NCBI RefSeq assembly: GCF_900187375.1
Contig: NZ_FYEW01000001.1
Location: 868,001-932,000, forward strand
Length of the DNA: 64,000 nucleotides
Reading direction: 5' to 3'
From: Hymenobacter gelipurpurascens
GTDB lineage: Bacteria > Bacteroidota > Bacteroidia > Cytophagales > Hymenobacteraceae
The translations under genes were made by a program, and so were the position numbers. Under the pieces are notes generated by a model. The model worked only from the letters and a program-made list of their open reading frames with translations, made no database searches and had not been told where the DNA came from. Every line of letters begins with the position of its first letter. Within the stretch, counting starts at the first letter, position 1. This document shows, piece by piece, positions 16,521 to 25,042 of this stretch.

Positions 16521-17666
16521 TTAGTGTAGCAGCGTGATGCCAAAGCTCAGGGCCTGGGCCTGAGGGCCGCGGTTGTCCTTGAAGACATCGTTGAGGTTAT
16601 ACTTCATGAACAGATCCAGACCCCGGATGCCGATGTTGCCCTGCAGGCCATACTGGAAGTCGGAGAGGTTGTAGCTGCCGCGGTCTTTGTCTTTCCGGGT
16701 GCGGCCTTCTTCCTCATATTTCAGCTTGGTGTGAGAACCGAGGCGGTAGCCAGCAAACCCACCAGCGCCGATATGAAACCCATCGTGGTCGTTTTTACCT
16801 TTGAATTGCAGCGAGGCCATCAGGGGGATATTTAGAGTCGTCATGGTCAGCTTGCTCTTCTCCAGATTGCGAGCGTCGGCTACTATGGTGGTGACGTCAT
16901 TATCGTCCACGAACCGGTAGTTTTTGTCGAGCATGAAGTTGTTGAAGGCCAGTTCCGGACCCGTGATGATATGGAAGGGCGACTCTTTGCTGCCTACCCG
17001 AATGTTGTAGTGGTAGTTCAGGCTCAGGTAGCGGGAGCCAACGGGGCGCAGGTCGGGGGCGTTTTCACCCACTCCCACTGATTTGTTCACCAGCGTATTC
17101 AGGCCCAAATCCACATCGAAGCTGGTGTGTACGGCGCGGTTGGCGCGCTCTTCCTGCTTGGCTTTGCGCTGCGCCTGCTTCACGGAGTCTGGCGTGGAGC
17201 TGATGCGCACCGATACGTGGTCGTCGTCCTTGCCATCCGCCTTGTCATATACTGTCACGCCAAACACGCGGCCCATTACCACATCGGTGCGGCTCATGGT
17301 TTTGGTGTTGGTTTTGCCGTCTTCGGAGCGCACCGTGATGCGGATTTGCTCGGGCACGTTCTTGCCAGGCTGGTCTTTGGCGGGGTAGAACTCCATCGTC
17401 ACCTGATCGGACTTGGAGGTTTTGCCGGCGGCTTCGGCCTGCGTGATGTAGCCATCGAGCAGCAGGATCAGCGAGTCGAGCTTGTAGTTGCGCATCTCGC
17501 GCAGCTGGGCTTTGTTTTTCACGAACAGCGTCATGGTGGACTGGTTGGGCAGTTTCACGATGATGGTGTCGTCGAGGTGAGTGGCAGGCCTAGCGGAGGC
17601 CTGCAGGCGGCCGGGCAAGAGAAGTACCAGGGCCAGCAGAGCGAGGAGAGAGGATATACGTTTCAT
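16521..17666 (-). CDS. Predicted outer-membrane beta-barrel protein of an ECF operon
   Basis: 381 residues with a signal peptide (MKRISSLLALLALVLLLPGRLQA). Residues about 30-190 are a charged, Lys/Asp-rich periplasmic segment with strand-like repeats; the second half looks like a barrel (YLSLNYHYNIRVG, FHIGAGGFAGYRLGSHTK, DLFMKYNLNDVF) ending in a C-terminal strand LSFGITLLH. The gene lies 25 bases after the anti-sigma-like gene in the same direction, so it is probably the third gene of a sigma/anti-sigma/effector operon and may be part of an envelope signal response. No enzymatic motif is visible. Confidence 0.72.
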   Translation of the reverse strand: MKRISSLLALLALVLLLPGRLQASARPATHLDDTIIVKLPNQSTMTLFVKNKAQLREMRNYKLDSLILLLDGYITQAEAAGKTSKSDQVTMEFYPAKDQPGKNVPEQIRITVRSEDGKTNTKTMSRTDVVMGRVFGVTVYDKADGKDDDHVSVRISSTPDSVKQAQRKAKQEERANRAVHTSFDVDLGLNTLVNKSVGVGENAPDLRPVGSRYLSLNYHYNIRVGSKESPFHIITGPELAFNNFMLDKNYRFVDDNDVTTIVADARNLEKSKLTMTTLNIPLMASLQFKGKNDHDGFHIGAGGFAGYRLGSHTKLKYEEEGRTRKDKDRGSYNLSDFQYGLQGNIGIRGLDLFMKYNLNDVFKDNRGPQAQALSFGITLLH

Positions 17667-17691
17667 GACGTAAGGGAGAAAAAAGGCAGCG

Positions 17692-18543
17692 TTAGAGTTG
17701 GATAACTTTGGTAAGCGTGCGGTTGCCTAGGCGGGCCTCCACCGTTACCACTTCCGGCAGGCCGGCATCCGTCAGGCTCACTTTGTCGCCGCGCACCGCG
17801 TTGCGGGCCTGCTGCAGCAAGGCTCCCAGTCGTGGGCGGCGGCCATAGTCTGAAGCATCAGAAGTAGCCAACGCGGTAGCAACCGTGGAGGGGCGTACTT
17901 CTACTTCAATCGGGCCCATGGGTACTGACTTAGCCGCAGTTGCCAGGGCTAAGGTGTTGGTGGCGGGATCCACTTCTGCGGGCAGAGCTACTGCCACCGC
18001 ACGCTGCTCCGGAGCAGTTGGGGCGGGCGTGGCAGGCGCTACAGCCTGGCGAGAAGGGGCGGCGGCCAGCATAGCTTTTTGAGGTTGAGCAGGCGTAGAG
18101 CGAGGGGCCTGGGAGTGGCCTAGGCCAGTGCGGCGGGTTTCTGCAGCGGGGGCCGGTTGTACACCCTCGGGCCGGGCGGCAGAAGCTTCTGAGATGGCCA
18201 CCTCAGTGGGCGCCGCTTCATTCTGGGCTTCTGAGGTGGTAGATGGAGAAGGTGAAGCGGGGGTTGCCTGGGTTGCAGCAGATTTTTTTGCGGGGCTTTT
18301 CTTCGTTACCGAAGCTACCGCACCGGCTCCTAGGCCACTGGTAGGGCCTTGCTGCACCAGCAGCATCCAGGCGCCACCAAGCAGCGTGAGCAGGGCCACG
18401 GCTGCGGCGGCCAGCCACATGACGGGGCGCTTGCGCTTGGGCTGAATCTCGGCCTCTAGCTGGTTCCAGAGGTAAGCGGGCGGTGTGGGCGCGTGGCCCT
18501 CCAACCGGTCCCGAAACAGCTTATCAATATCTTCCGGTTGCAT
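17692..18543 (-). CDS. Predicted membrane anti-sigma-like protein with disordered periplasmic tail
   Basis: 283 residues from the ATG at 18543, 20 bases inside the sigma factor gene, so the two are translationally linked. A cytoplasmic start (MQPEDIDKLFRDRLEGHAPTP) resembles the N-terminus of Bacteroidota anti-sigma proteins, then one membrane helix (VMWLAAAAVALLTLLGGAWMLL, residues about 40-61) and a long Ala/Pro/Thr/Ser-rich tail. The final 45 residues look more ordered (LGALLQQARNAVRGDKVSL). It probably holds the ECF sigma factor at the membrane. The open frame continues upstream of the ATG only as an overlap with the sigma gene. Confidence 0.72.
   Translation of the reverse strand: MQPEDIDKLFRDRLEGHAPTPPAYLWNQLEAEIQPKRKRPVMWLAAAAVALLTLLGGAWMLLVQQGPTSGLGAGAVASVTKKSPAKKSAATQATPASPSPSTTSEAQNEAAPTEVAISEASAARPEGVQPAPAAETRRTGLGHSQAPRSTPAQPQKAMLAAAPSRQAVAPATPAPTAPEQRAVAVALPAEVDPATNTLALATAAKSVPMGPIEVEVRPSTVATALATSDASDYGRRPRLGALLQQARNAVRGDKVSLTDAGLPEVVTVEARLGNRTLTKVIQL
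18117..18126. repeat. GGCCTAGGCC inside the anti-sigma-like gene
   Basis: An exact palindrome copy read in frame within the low-complexity tail of the anti-sigma-like protein, on its coding strand GLG-type codons. Confidence 0.9.
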
Positions 18544-19108
18544 ATACTTCTTTCGTTGAGGAGGTGGAGGAAGGGCGGGCTTCGGCGGCGGCCACCAAGA
18601 GGCGGCGTTGGAGCATGGCCCGGGCCTTACTAAGCTGCGACTTGCTGGTGCCTTCCGAAATACCGAGCAGTTCGCCGATTTCGGGGTGGGTAAAGCCTTC
18701 CAGCGCGTACAGGTTGAAAACCGTGCGGTAACCGGCGGGCAATTCGGCCAATACGGCCAGCATGTCATCGGCGTTGAGCTGGCTTTCGGCGGTGGCGGCG
18801 GTAGCCGGCACATCGTAGGTCAAATCGTCGATGGCCATGTGCAGCGGCTCTTTGCGGCGCAACAGGCCTAGCGCCTCGTTCACCATAATCCGCCGGATCC
18901 AGCCTTCAAACGAGCCTTCGTGGCGGTACTGGTCCAGGGCCCGGAATACTTTGGTGAAGCCCACAATCAGGGCTTCCTCAGCGTCTTCTCGGCGCCGCAG
19001 GTAGCGCATGCACACCGACAGCATCAGGCCCGCGAACCGCTCATAGAGCAGCTTCTGGGCGCGGCTGCTGCCTTGACGGCAGGCGGCTATGAGGTCAGCA
19101 TCAGTCAC
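18524..19108 (-). CDS. ECF-type RNA polymerase sigma factor
   Basis: 194 residues. Region 2 is visible as KLLYERFAGLMLSVCMRYLRRREDAEEALIVGFTKVF, and in part FEGWIRRIMVNEAL; region 4 as LAELPAGYRTVFNLYALEGFTHPEIGELLG and SEGTSKSQLSKARAMLQRRL with its helix-turn-helix. It directs RNA polymerase to a small regulon and is expected to be controlled by the membrane protein encoded next, whose start lies within its last 20 bases. A Ser/Thr-rich C-terminal tail of about 20 residues is unusual but not unique. Confidence 0.93.
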   Translation of the reverse strand: MTDADLIAACRQGSSRAQKLLYERFAGLMLSVCMRYLRRREDAEEALIVGFTKVFRALDQYRHEGSFEGWIRRIMVNEALGLLRRKEPLHMAIDDLTYDVPATAATAESQLNADDMLAVLAELPAGYRTVFNLYALEGFTHPEIGELLGISEGTSKSQLSKARAMLQRRLLVAAAEARPSSTSSTKEVYATGRY

Positions 19109-19280
19109 GGAAGCAGGAGTAAAGTTCGCGTCAGGAGCAAGTCGTTTGGTGGGCTAGATGCAACCTGTTGGGGTGTGGTTGCCTCGGTCCAGGAAAAAAG
19201 TATTCGCTATTCAAACATTTCCTGGTGCAATGAAAGAAAGTAGCTGAAAATCTAACAGATAGCTTTCTGAATCAATCAAT

Positions 19281-19329
19281 AAAAAATGGTCAGCCACCAG
19301 CTCAACATAGTTGGACTGATGGCTGACCA
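19281..19329 (-). terminator. Terminator after the small lipoprotein gene
   Basis: Minus-strand reading gives a 10-base stem (TGGTCAGCCA paired with its complement) across a 23-base loop, then TTTTTTATT. It follows the 19369-19797 gene. Confidence 0.7.
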
Positions 19330-19368
19330 GTAGGTTGTAACCATCCTGAAAAGCGGAAGCGCGGCGGG

Positions 19369-19797
19369 CTACAGTGTGGTAGAGATGGTAGCCGTGCGCA
19401 AACCGGCGCTGTTGGGAGCCGTGATGCCGGAAATGACCACGTTGTTTTTCACCACGCCGTCTACCTTAATAGTGGCCTCGATAGAGCCAGATAGGGTAGT
19501 GCCGGGCCGGGCAACTACCGGATAGAACTGTACCTGAGCCGTAAAGGTGGTGCCGGCGGGTACTGGCCTTTCATCATGGACAAAGGAATCGGAACCCGTC
19601 CGGATACTCTTTGAATAGACGGTGGTGAGACTCTGGTTGGTTTGCTTTTGCACCAGCATATGGGCTTCGTAGTCGCTAGAAGCATTTTTAGTCTGAATCG
19701 AGACAGATACTTTATGCTTGGGCACTACCTCTCCGGTTTTCTTTTCGCAGCCGGCCAGCGCTAATAACCCCACCAATAGCAGTAGAAGATTTTTCAT
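19369..19797 (-). CDS. Small lipoprotein of unknown function
   Basis: 142 residues with a lipobox signal (MKNLLLLLVGLLALAGCEKK). The mature region appears to be all-beta, Ig-like in pattern, with alternating strands (HKVSVSIQTKNASSDYEAHM, FTAQVQFYPVVARPG, GSIEATIKVDGVVKNNVVI). I know no specific family. It may face the periplasm or the outside and perhaps bind a ligand, but this is inference. It lies on its own between terminators at 19281-19329 and 19906-19953. Confidence 0.7.
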   Translation of the reverse strand: MKNLLLLLVGLLALAGCEKKTGEVVPKHKVSVSIQTKNASSDYEAHMLVQKQTNQSLTTVYSKSIRTGSDSFVHDERPVPAGTTFTAQVQFYPVVARPGTTLSGSIEATIKVDGVVKNNVVISGITAPNSAGLRTATISTTL

Positions 19798-19905
19798 GAG
19801 TACACGGAGTAGTTGTAGATTAATAGGAGGCTGAGTGGTGGGCTGAGCGCCCGCGAGTATGCCTTGATAGAGCTGTAATTATAGCGAAAAGGATATGCAT
19901 AAAAA

Positions 19906-19953
19906 AGCCGCCAAAGACTAGAAACAGTGGTGCGTTTCTAACCTCTGGCGGCT
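19906..19953 (-). terminator. Terminator after the CoA-binding protein gene
   Basis: Two-part stem: AGCCGCCA with its complement outside, and TAGAAAC with GTTTCTA inside. On the minus strand it ends in TTTTTTATG. It follows 19971-20330. Confidence 0.75.
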
Positions 19954-19970
19954 GTAATTGGCGGCCGTTC

Positions 19971-20330
19971 TTAGTACTGGCCTACGCTCAGCATCACCAG
20001 GGTGCAGGCTTCTTCCGTTTGAATGCCGCGTTGCTGGGCCAATTCCTCCAGTTCCGGGTTTTCGGTGCCGGGGTTGAAGATGATGCGCTTGGGGTTTAAG
20101 TCTAGAATGTAGTCGTACCAGCCCGGTTGGTTTTGCGGGCCTACGTACAGCGTCACGGTATCCACGCCCTCTGATTGCGGGCGGTCGGTATGGATATCCA
20201 GGCCGGCCACTTGGCCCTTCCTGATGCCCACGGGCACTACTTCGTGGCCGTTTCTTTTAAGCTGATGGACAGCGCGGTAGGCGTACCGGTTAGGATTGTC
20301 GCTGGCGCCGAGAACGAGAGTCTTTTTCAT
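19971..20330 (-). CDS. CoA-binding domain protein (YccU-like)
   Basis: 119 residues comprising a lone Rossmann-type CoA-binding domain, as in the YccU family and the N-terminus of succinyl-CoA ligase alpha. Features are KKTLVLGASDNPNRYAYRAV, VVPVGIRKGQVAG, VTLYVGPQNQPGWYDYIL and KRIIFNPGTENPELEELAQ with AC TLVML near the end. It probably binds CoA or a nucleotide as a regulator; the physiological role is unknown. Length is typical for the family. Confidence 0.85.
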   Translation of the reverse strand: MKKTLVLGASDNPNRYAYRAVHQLKRNGHEVVPVGIRKGQVAGLDIHTDRPQSEGVDTVTLYVGPQNQPGWYDYILDLNPKRIIFNPGTENPELEELAQQRGIQTEEACTLVMLSVGQY

Positions 20331-20396
20331 AACTAAGGAAAGTAGCCGTCATCTGTCGTCAATGTTCAGACAACGGGTGGTGTACTCCTTTAACGA

Positions 20397-21974
20397 TTAT
20401 TTCGAGCTGATGGCTGCCAATACTGCCTCAGCGCACCGTTCCCCATCCATGGCCGCCGAAACAATGCCGCCGGCATAGCCCGCCCCTTCACCGCAGGGAA
20501 ACAGCCCACGCACCTCGGGGTGCTGCAGCGTATCCCGGTCGCGCGGAATACGGACGGGAGAGGAGGTGCGGCTTTCCACGCCCACAATCTGGGCGGCATT
20601 GGTGGCGTAGCCCGGAATCTTCTGCCCGAAATTCTTGAATCCTTGTCGCAGCCGCTCCGCTAGGCCACTGCCAAGCACGTCTTCCATCTGCACCGATACC
20701 AGGCCCGGCTGATAGCTGGTTTCCAGCAGCTCCGAGGAGACTTTGCCTTTCAGGAAGTCGCCGAGGCGCTGGGCGGGCGCAAGCTGGGTATTGCCGGCCA
20801 GCTGGCAGGCGCGCTGCTCAATTTCCTGCTGCAGCCGCAGGCCCGCCAGGGCGCCGTGCTGGCGCACGTCCATGTCCTCCAGCTCAATGGCCGTCACGAT
20901 ACCGGAGTTGGCGAAACGGGAGTCGCGGCGGCTGGGGCTCATGCCGTTCACTACTACTTCGCCGGGCGCCGTGGCCGAGGGCACAATGAAGCCACCGGGG
21001 CACATGCAGAACGAAAACACGCCCCGCTGCTTGTTCTGCCACTGGGTTTGGTGCACCAGCGCATACGACGCCGCGGGCAGCGCCCCGCGTTCCTGGCGGC
21101 GGTACTGGGCTTGGTCAATAAGCTGCTGCTGATGCTCAACGCGCACACCCAAGGCAAAGGGTTTGGCCTCAATCAGTACGCCGCGGCGGTGCAGCAGCTC
21201 ATATATATCGCGGGCGGAGTGGCCAGTGGCCAGAATCACGGCATCGGCCTCTAGGGCTTCACCGCTGGCCGTAACTACGCCACGCAGGTGGTTTTGCTCC
21301 AGAATGAGGTCCGTGACGCGGGTTTCAAACCGCACTTCGCCGCCCGCCTCCCGGATGGTTTCGCGCAGGGCCTGCACCACGGAGGGCAACTTGTTGGTGC
21401 CGATGTGGGGGTGGGCATCGACGAGAATATCTGGGGTAGCGCCGTGCTGCACCAGAATCCGCAGAATGCGGCCCACGTCGCCGCGCTTGGTGGCGCGGGT
21501 GTAGAGCTTGCCGTCGGAGTAGGTGCCGGCGCCGCCTTCGCCAAAGCAGTAATTCGAGTCAGAATCCACTACGTGGTCCTTGTTGAGCGCGGCCAGGTCG
21601 CGGCGGCGGGTGCGCACATCTTTGCCGCGCTCCAGCACAATGGGTTTTATGCCCAGCTCAATGGCACGCAGAGCTGCAAACAGGCCCGCCGAACCGGCTC
21701 CTACAATGATGACGGAGCGCTTCGACTGGCCTACGCCGGGGTACTTGAACCACGGCCCAAACAGGTCAGTTGGCGGCGCCGTTTCATAAATATCGGCGCG
21801 CAGGCGAACCAGGGGCTGCCGGCCGCGCGCATCAATGGAACGCTTGCGCAGGTGCACAAAATCGGCCTGGCCGGGCACCAACCCAGCGGCGTCGAGTAGG
21901 GCGCGGTAGCGCGCCATTTCATCGTAGGCCACTTCCGGCGGAAGCAGGACCTCGATTTCTTGAGGAGTAGGCAT
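20397..21974 (-). CDS. FAD-dependent oxidoreductase (COG2509-type)
   Basis: 525 residues. After an N-terminal extension of about 85 residues (LLPPEVAYDEMARYRALLD) comes the dinucleotide-binding segment RSVIIVGAGSAGLFAALRA, VLERGKDVRTRRRDL, GEGGAGTYSDGKLYTR and the second GD-like site VILATGHSARDIYELL. The C-terminus ends FPCGEGAGYAGGIVSAAMDGERCAE. These proteins are annotated as uncharacterised FAD-dependent dehydrogenases; no substrate is known to me. The closing motif GYAGGIVSAA is characteristic. The gene stands alone. Confidence 0.88.
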   Translation of the reverse strand: MPTPQEIEVLLPPEVAYDEMARYRALLDAAGLVPGQADFVHLRKRSIDARGRQPLVRLRADIYETAPPTDLFGPWFKYPGVGQSKRSVIIVGAGSAGLFAALRAIELGIKPIVLERGKDVRTRRRDLAALNKDHVVDSDSNYCFGEGGAGTYSDGKLYTRATKRGDVGRILRILVQHGATPDILVDAHPHIGTNKLPSVVQALRETIREAGGEVRFETRVTDLILEQNHLRGVVTASGEALEADAVILATGHSARDIYELLHRRGVLIEAKPFALGVRVEHQQQLIDQAQYRRQERGALPAASYALVHQTQWQNKQRGVFSFCMCPGGFIVPSATAPGEVVVNGMSPSRRDSRFANSGIVTAIELEDMDVRQHGALAGLRLQQEIEQRACQLAGNTQLAPAQRLGDFLKGKVSSELLETSYQPGLVSVQMEDVLGSGLAERLRQGFKNFGQKIPGYATNAAQIVGVESRTSSPVRIPRDRDTLQHPEVRGLFPCGEGAGYAGGIVSAAMDGERCAEAVLAAISSK

Positions 21975-22021
21975 AAGAAAGGTGAAAGGGAGTTAGCCTT
22001 TGAACCAAAGGAAAAAAGCAG

Positions 22022-22343
22022 CTGCAAAAATACGAAAAAGGTGGCCTAGAGTGTGTGATCGGCCGGGGTTTATGCCGGAAACAAGGCCAGTAATTAGAAT
22101 GCTCCGGGGCGTCGTCCTGCTGAGTTGGTCGGGGCATCACGCTCGAATCATCGATAAGCGCTACAACATTAGCACGCCAGATGCTTCGGCAAGCTTCGCA
22201 GGACGCGCTGATGGTAGTGGTGCCAGACCACTTTGTTCATAATCAGCAAACTGCCCTGCCACTCGCCAGAAGCATTGCCAGATAGGCAACACAGGGGGCG
22301 GGCGGCAGGGCAGGAGCCTAACCAAACTGGCCTAGCGGCCGAT
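22022..22343. other. 322-base gap, no gene seen
   Basis: No supported gene on either strand. It holds two GGCCTAG sites (about 22043 and 22331) and a weak inverted repeat with arms CTGCCCTGCC (22251 region) and GGCAGGGCAG (22306 region), which could end transcription of the small gene at 22344. Confidence 0.5.
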
Positions 22344-22640
22344 TCAGTCTTGACTGGTAGTGGTTTTCCGGGGCCAGAACTTCTCCATCGACTGATTGAA
22401 ATGCTCCAACACTTGGCTGCGTACTTCGCCGGAAGGGTTGCGCAGCAGCCGTCCTAGCAAGTGACGGTACATTTCGGTGGTGACTTCCAGGCCCTTGGCG
22501 CTGACCAATCCGTGATGTAGCAGGTCGCAGTTGGCGGCGACAGAGTTGGATATGGAGTCGGTAAGCTCTTCACGAGCTTTGTCGGCCTCTTGAAAGGATT
22601 GTTCCAAACGGGCTTTCTGATTAGCAATGGGCTGCTCCAT
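22344..22640 (-). CDS. Small helical hypothetical protein
   Basis: 98 residues from the ATG at 22640. The composition (Glu, Gln, Lys, Arg, Leu, with heptad-like spacing in ARLEQSFQEADKAREELTDS) suggests an alpha-helical, partly coiled-coil protein without a signal peptide or membrane helix. It resembles in general form the small phasin-like or regulatory helical proteins, but I do not recognise a family. It is probably expressed alone. Codon use is like the neighbours, which supports a real gene. Confidence 0.6.
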   Translation of the reverse strand: MEQPIANQKARLEQSFQEADKAREELTDSISNSVAANCDLLHHGLVSAKGLEVTTEMYRHLLGRLLRNPSGEVRSQVLEHFNQSMEKFWPRKTTTSQD

Positions 22641-22808
22641 TTTCAACTGAGAGGAGAAATCAGGTGATTAATAGTGGCTCTAACCCGTCTGTAGTCCAGA
22701 AAGGTTCAGTTTATCTTAAGATTCCAATATAGTTTTGGATAAGAAAGCTGGCGCCGCGCCATAAGCTCCTGACTACTCAGAAGATACCATCTTCCCAAAA
22801 ATGAAGCA

Positions 22809-23204
22809 TCAACTCTGGCCCAGGATGGAAACCGGACGTTTCTGATCATCAATGGCCACGAAGGTGAACAGGCCCGAAACGGCCTTGATTCGCTCTTCAG
22901 AGTACATCTGCTCCACAAATAGCTCTACGCGGACTTGCAGGCTGGTGTTACCTACGCGGGCCACACGCCCAATCAGTTCCACCAGAGTGCCGCCCGGAAT
23001 GGGATGCGTAAAATCGACTTTATCGGAGGATACCGTCACCATTTTGAGGCGGCTGAACCGGGTAGCCGTAATAAAGGCTACCTCATCCATCATATGGAGC
23101 GTGGTGCCGCCAAACAGCGTATCGTAGTGGTTGGTGGTATTTGGGAAAACGGCTTTGAAAATGCGGGTTTCCGCGCGGCTGATTTTTTCGTCGAGAGCTG
23201 ACAT
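22809..23204 (-). CDS. Acyl-CoA thioesterase, hotdog fold (second copy)
   Basis: 131 residues from the ATG at 23204, beginning MSALDEKISRAETRIFKAVFP. It has the YciA-type pattern NHYDTLFGGTTLHMMDEVAFITA, TVSSDKVDFTHPIPGGTLVEL and SGLFTFVAIDDQKRPV. It lacks the C-terminal extension found in the thioesterase at 3516-4034. It is the first complete gene downstream of the cobalamin riboswitch, about 100 bases after a truncated frame; whether the riboswitch affects it is open. Confidence 0.9.
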   Translation of the reverse strand: MSALDEKISRAETRIFKAVFPNTTNHYDTLFGGTTLHMMDEVAFITATRFSRLKMVTVSSDKVDFTHPIPGGTLVELIGRVARVGNTSLQVRVELFVEQMYSEERIKAVSGLFTFVAIDDQKRPVSILGQS

Positions 23205-23302
23205 GAAGTTGGGAAATATATAGGGGGAATACCCTTTGCCGGCGGTTTCCGCGGCTCCCAACGCCTCCTAATCATTGCCGGAATGCCCGCAGCCGTACGC
23301 GC

Positions 23303-23401
23303 TCACCTGCCCGCGCTTGCCCGTAGGCCAGAACAGTGGAGGAGGGCAGAAGCCCGCAGCAGCACCCAACAAGGACCCGATTCGCGCAGGAGCCTCATCA
23401 T
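23303..23401 (-). pseudogene. Truncated signal-peptide-like frame directly under the cobalamin riboswitch
   Basis: A 32-codon frame starting MMRLLRESGPCWVLL begins about 10 bases after the riboswitch and ends at 23303. Its middle is hydrophobic. A different frame over the same DNA continues as LLPSSTVLAYGQ, which looks like a signal-peptidase site, so a single frameshift would join the halves into one export signal. The mature protein is absent. The best reading is the broken 5' end of a B12-regulated exported protein such as an outer-membrane cobalamin receptor. Confidence 0.5.
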
Positions 23402-23409
23402 AAAGAGCG

Positions 23410-23578
23410 GCGGGCAGGTCTCCTGACTTGTAACATGCTTTCCGCCCTTCTCACCCGCGTTGGCAGGCAATGGGCTGTGGCTGGAAAGCACTGACGATTG
23501 GTTACTTACAGTAGCGCGTCTGTCCGGGAGTTGCACCCGGTTCCCTTTTCATTCCGGCCGAAGCCATAAACCTGCCGC
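23410..23578 (-). promoter_or_regulatory. Cobalamin riboswitch
   Basis: The minus strand carries the class hallmarks: GGGAACCGGGTGCAACTCCC (about 23545-23526), then GACAGACGCGCTACTGTAAG, and the closing B12 box AAGTCAGGAGACCTGCC (about 23429-23413), whose end pairs with GGCAGGTT at the 5' side to form P1. It binds adenosyl- or methylcobalamin and usually represses translation or transcription of transport or B12-independent genes. No such gene follows; only a 32-codon frame and a thioesterase gene do. Confidence 0.92.
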
Positions 23579-23612
23579 TCGTCTGACTGGAAAAACAGAC
23601 AAAGAACTGGCC

Positions 23613-23620
23613 CAAAGGTA
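23613..23620 (-). promoter_or_regulatory. TACCTTTG box upstream of the riboswitch
   Basis: Minus-strand TACCTTTG about 35 bases before the riboswitch P1 stem, a suitable place for its promoter, indicating the element may still be transcribed. Confidence 0.5.
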
Positions 23621-23719
23621 GCAGAACCCGCCAATTGGACGCGGGCCGGATGACCTAGGGCAAGTTTCCGATGGCTTCCGCTATTTTGCGGCCGTTCCTT
23701 TTTCTTCCGCTACTGGCCT

Positions 23720-25042
23720 ATGGCTCTTCCTGCTGCTTCTCTTGCGCCGCGAACAATGGCCTCCCGCATCCGCTCCATCTTCAGCGGCTCGGTGGGCAAC
23801 CTGGTAGAGTGGTACGATTGGTACGTGTACTCGGCATTTGCGCTGTATTTCGCGCCAGCGTTCTTCCCCAAAGGCGACCTGACGGCTCAGCTGCTCAACT
23901 CGGCCGCCATCTTTGCGGTGGGCTTTCTGATGCGGCCTCTGGGCGGCTGGCTGATGGGTATTTACGCCGACCGCCACGGCCGCAAAGCCGCGCTGCTGCT
24001 CTCGGTGCTGCTGATGTGCGGTGGCTCTCTGCTCATCGCCCTTACGCCCGGTTATAGCCAGATTGGGGTGGCGGCCCCCATACTGCTGGTGCTGGCGCGG
24101 CTGCTGCAGGGCCTGAGCGTAGGCGGCGAGTACGGCACCTCGGCCACGTACCTGAGCGAAATGGCCGACCAGCGCAACCGCGGCTTCTTCTCCAGTTTTC
24201 AGTACGTCACGCTTATTGCCGGGCAGCTGCTGGCGCTGCTGGTGCAGCTTGGTCTCCAGAAAGTGCTTAGCCCGGGAGAGCTGTATGCCTGGGGCTGGCG
24301 CGTACCGTTTGCCCTCGGGGCCGTGGCGGCGCTGGTGGCGCTGTACCTGCGCCGCACCATGGAAGAAACCGACGCTTTCACCCACCAGACCACCACGGCC
24401 ACTGACCCGGAAGCCGCCGCGCAACCCAGTAAGCTGAAGGTGCTGCTGCGCTACCCGCGCGAGGTCTTGACGGTGGTGGGCCTTACGCTGGGCGGTACGG
24501 TGGTATTCTACACGTTTACTACCTATGTGCAGAAGTTTCTGGTGAACACAGCCGGTTTCAGCAAGGCCGATGCCACGTTGGTTTCCTTTGGGGCGCTGGG
24601 CGTGGCCATGCTGCTTCAGCCCGTGCTGGGCGCCATTTCCGACCGGGTGGGCCGGCGGCCGGTGCTGCTTTTTTTTGGGGTGGGCTCTACGCTGGGCACC
24701 TACCCGCTGCTCACGGCGCTAGGCCACTCCAGCGGGCCTGGCGCGGCCTTCTGGCTGCTGGTGCTGGCCTTGTGTATCGTGAGTGGCTACACCTCCATTA
24801 ATGCCGTGGTGAAGGCCGAGCTGTTCCCGACGGAAATCAGGGCGCTGGGCGTAGGCCTGCCGTATGCTCTCACGGTGGCCATCTTCGGAGGAACCGCCGA
24901 ATACGTGGCCTTGCTGGCCAAAGACAACGGCGTGGAAACCTGGTTTTACTGGTACGTAACGGCCTGCGCCGCCATCTCCCTGCTGGTGTACCTGCGCATG
25001 GGCGACACCCGCGACACCTCCCGCATGCGCGATGACCAGTAA
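23720..25042 (+). CDS. MHS-family MFS transporter (dicarboxylate/alpha-ketoglutarate permease-like)
   Basis: 440 residues with 12 predicted membrane helices. The metabolite:H+ symporter signatures are clear: GNLVEWYDWYVYSAFALYFAPAFFP in outline (key GNLVEWYDW), FLMRPLGGWLMGIYADRHGRK, RLLQGLSVGGEYGTSATYLSE and, in the second half, SDRVGRRPVL and AELFPTEIRALGVGLPYAL. It imports an organic acid with protons across the inner membrane; KgtP-like 2-oxoglutarate transport is likeliest. An alternative start is the ATG at 23756. The riboswitch upstream is on the other strand and does not serve this gene. Confidence 0.9.
   Translation: MALPAASLAPRTMASRIRSIFSGSVGNLVEWYDWYVYSAFALYFAPAFFPKGDLTAQLLNSAAIFAVGFLMRPLGGWLMGIYADRHGRKAALLLSVLLMCGGSLLIALTPGYSQIGVAAPILLVLARLLQGLSVGGEYGTSATYLSEMADQRNRGFFSSFQYVTLIAGQLLALLVQLGLQKVLSPGELYAWGWRVPFALGAVAALVALYLRRTMEETDAFTHQTTTATDPEAAAQPSKLKVLLRYPREVLTVVGLTLGGTVVFYTFTTYVQKFLVNTAGFSKADATLVSFGALGVAMLLQPVLGAISDRVGRRPVLLFFGVGSTLGTYPLLTALGHSSGPGAAFWLLVLALCIVSGYTSINAVVKAELFPTEIRALGVGLPYALTVAIFGGTAEYVALLAKDNGVETWFYWYVTACAAISLLVYLRMGDTRDTSRMRDDQ

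Noticed and set aside
18544-18813. Frame fused to the anti-sigma-like protein upstream of 18543
   Set aside because: It overlaps the well-supported sigma factor gene in another frame and has no coding character.
23681-24424. Long minus-strand open frame across the MHS transporter
   Set aside because: It is a mirror of the transporter coding region; its translation is rich in Arg, His and Gln with no domain character, while the plus-strand frame matches a known family throughout.
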